Assembly (NCBI GenBank): GCA_022600315.1
Contig: JAHZKQ010000191.1
Coordinates: forward strand, 1 to 7,849
Source of the DNA: Gammaproteobacteria bacterium
GTDB taxonomy: Bacteria; Pseudomonadota; Gammaproteobacteria; Coxiellales; Coxiellaceae
Direction of reading: 5' to 3'
DNA length: 7,849 bases
In this document: positions 7,029-7,849 of the stretch, one piece after another
How the letters are laid out: the number at the start of each line of letters is the position of its first letter
Numbering within the stretch: the first letter of the stretch is position 1
Notes under the pieces: model-generated
What the model was told of the DNA's origin: nothing
Databases searched by the model: none
Seen by the model: the letters and a program-made list of their open reading frames with translations, nothing else
Translations under genes and position numbers: made by a program

Positions 7029-7061
7029 CTACACGAATAAATAATCTTACAATCTCTTTCC

Positions 7062-7330
7062 CTAATTATCGATGAGTCTTTCAGCTTGCAATGCCTGAAT
7101 GCCTTCAATAGAAAGGCCTGTAACTTGTTGAATTAAAATAATATTTATATTTTTCGCCAGCATTTTGCGCGCAAGTTTAACACGCTCTATTTTGCGATCT
7201 TGCTGCACCCCTTGCTCTATACCTTGCTCTATACCTTGCTCTATACCTTTCTGTACCCCTTGCTCTATACCTCTCTCATAACCTTCTTGTCTAAATTGTT
7301 GCGCTAATGTCATTGCCTTATCCTGTAATC
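7062..7330 (-). pseudogene. C-terminal remnant of an Rpn-family recombination-promoting nuclease / putative transposase
   Basis: Full-length relatives (RpnA-E, formerly 'transposase_31', COG5464) are roughly 300-residue PD-(D/E)XK endonucleases. Only the tail is here. From Met at 7313 the 83 residues read as the typical linker MTLAQQFRQEGYERG, then repeated G-I-E-Q units, a basic helix (KIERVKLARKML) and the hallmark tail QQVTGLSIEGIQALQ. No nuclease domain precedes it. The same frame stays open upstream to 7412 but there runs antiphase through the TGT-like coding sequence, so those residues are probably not native. I read it as a non-functional fragment joined to a foreign gene. The exact left limit of Rpn-derived sequence is estimated at about 7314-7335. 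An alternative is a short expressed tail protein, which I consider unlikely. Confidence 0.7.
7198..7281 (-). repeat. 12-base tandem repeat inside the Rpn remnant
   Basis: Seven consecutive 12-base units; four are exact (ccttgctctata on the plus strand: 7210-7221, 7222-7233, 7234-7245, 7258-7269) and three degenerate (7198-7209, 7246-7257, 7270-7281). As 12 is a multiple of three, each unit adds four residues, G-I-E-Q, without shifting frame. Such coiled-coil-like Q/E/G repeats before the C-terminus are common in Rpn proteins and vary in copy number by slippage. Confidence 0.8.
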
Positions 7331-7710
7331 TTTTGTGCTTTAGGGCATCCCGAATTTGCTTTCCAGTCTCCTTCCCAGAGACCTTTACCAATTTGGAAAC
7401 CCCCGGAGTCACCTAATATAAGTGTGTTAGGATCACGTTTACGTACCATATCTTCTTTCGGGTCATCCTTACTTAGGTCTAAGTTAGCATGTCCGCCCGA
7501 GTACAGGCTCCACTTGTATGGAAACAAACTTTTTTGGTCGTTTAACCAATTCATTTGTTCCATGTCTTGAATAGCCGCAGGCATACGGTTAACATCAACA
7601 TAATCGTTGTTAACACGTTGTTTGCCTATGAATGTTTGGTAGAACCCTGAGATAGCAGGTAAGAATATTGCGTAGTCGTTTTGTTTTGCTGTTAGGTTAT
7701 CTTGATTCAT
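7318..7710 (-). pseudogene. N-terminal fragment of a tRNA-guanine transglycosylase-like (phage/DpdA-type) protein
   Basis: The 130-residue frame contains DSGGFQ at 101-106, preceded by a hydrophobic strand (TLILG). This is the signature of the TGT superfamily, where its Asp (Asp102 in Zymomonas Tgt) is catalytic. Canonical Tgt N-terminal motifs are absent; instead it begins with DYAIFLPAISGFY (12-24), which recalls phage-encoded TGT-like and DpdA-type proteins that act on 7-deazaguanine in tRNA or DNA. That attribution is from memory. Family members exceed 300 residues, so the rest of the barrel, the second catalytic Asp and the zinc site are missing. The frame ends (KITG-stop) exactly where Rpn-derived sequence begins. 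The start has no strong ribosome site. It is probably a truncated, inactive remnant of phage origin. Confidence 0.6.
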
Positions 7711-7754
7711 GCAATCTTTCGTTGATGATTTTACCTTGGGAGTAATTATTTATT

Positions 7755-7849
7755 TTATTCTCCATCCCGATAAAACTGTACTGTTGAAATGAGATCGTAG
7801 TCTTGTTGATAATATCCTGCAAGATGTATCTCGTACATGGTATTATAGA
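7755..7849 (-). CDS. C-terminal end of an unidentified reading frame (or a 27-codon ORF), runs off right edge
   Basis: A minus-strand frame is open from the window edge to a TAA at 7755-7757; it contains an ATG at 7838 giving MYEIHLAGYYQQDYDLISTV and a few further residues. The peptide is rich in Tyr, Asp and Gln and matches nothing I recognise. It stops 44 bases before the start of the TGT-like fragment on the same strand, a spacing usual for phage gene clusters. It may be the end of a larger phage-type gene or chance; it cannot be decided from the 95 bases available. Confidence 0.3.
   Translation of the reverse strand, partial: YNTMYEIHLAGYYQQDYDLISTVQFYRDGE

Noticed and set aside
7198..7281. 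CRISPR array
   Set aside because: The units are 12 bases, contiguous without unique spacers and in frame with Rpn coding sequence.
7331..7412. Rpn protein starting at the ATG at 7412
   Set aside because: Residues encoded between 7412 and about 7330 are read antiphase through the TGT-like gene and do not resemble Rpn; the native part begins near Met at 7313.
7307..7570. 87-codon plus-strand ORF opposite the TGT-like fragment
   Set aside because: The opposite strand carries the recognisable DSGGFQ protein; the plus-strand translation shows no family feature.

Overview
This window is dominated by one eight-gene operon on the minus strand, running from about 6850 down through the left edge. It encodes the complete tryptophan pathway from chorismate, in the order trpE-trpG-trpD-trpC-trpF-trpB-trpA. 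The eighth cistron is the start of a type I-beta (AroF-like) DAHP synthase, the first enzyme of the shikimate pathway. Every adjacent pair of genes overlaps, by 1, 4, 8 or 23 bases, so the whole set looks like a single translationally coupled unit. No enzyme is fused or split, and the key catalytic residues I could place are present. The seven trp products would turn chorismate into tryptophan. Co-expressed DAHP synthase would raise chorismate supply when tryptophan is needed.

The 211 bases upstream of trpE hold a good sigma70-like promoter (-35 TTGAAA, 17-base spacer, -10 TATCAT). A 7+7 base inverted repeat covers the -10 and looks like an operator. A leader of about 80 bases follows. It has a small hairpin and short repeated words, but no Trp-rich leader peptide and no U-tract terminator, so classical attenuation is not supported. 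A separate perfect 12-base palindrome lies between this promoter and the genes further right.

The right end (about 7060-7849) is different: a mosaic of damaged accessory genes on the same strand. It holds the C-terminal tail of an Rpn/PD-(D/E)XK-family 'putative transposase' with a 12-base in-frame minisatellite. This is joined to the first ~125 codons of an unusual tRNA-guanine-transglycosylase-like protein that carries the DSGGFQ signature and resembles phage/DpdA-type proteins. Upstream of that is the end of another small reading frame that leaves the window. I read this as a decayed phage or mobile segment beside a core biosynthetic operon.

Organism: an AT-leaning bacterium. Rpn proteins with QGIEQG repeats and remembered similarity of TrpA/TrpB to chlamydial proteins would fit a host-associated gammaproteobacterium (Legionellales/Coxiella-like). 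The trpEGDCFBA-DAHP synthase order is reminiscent of Bacteroidetes. This placement is inference and needs a phylogeny. I see no convincing new molecular system. The most unusual items are the DAHP synthase gene inside the trp operon, the operator-like palindrome replacing an attenuator, and the TGT-like/Rpn chimera.
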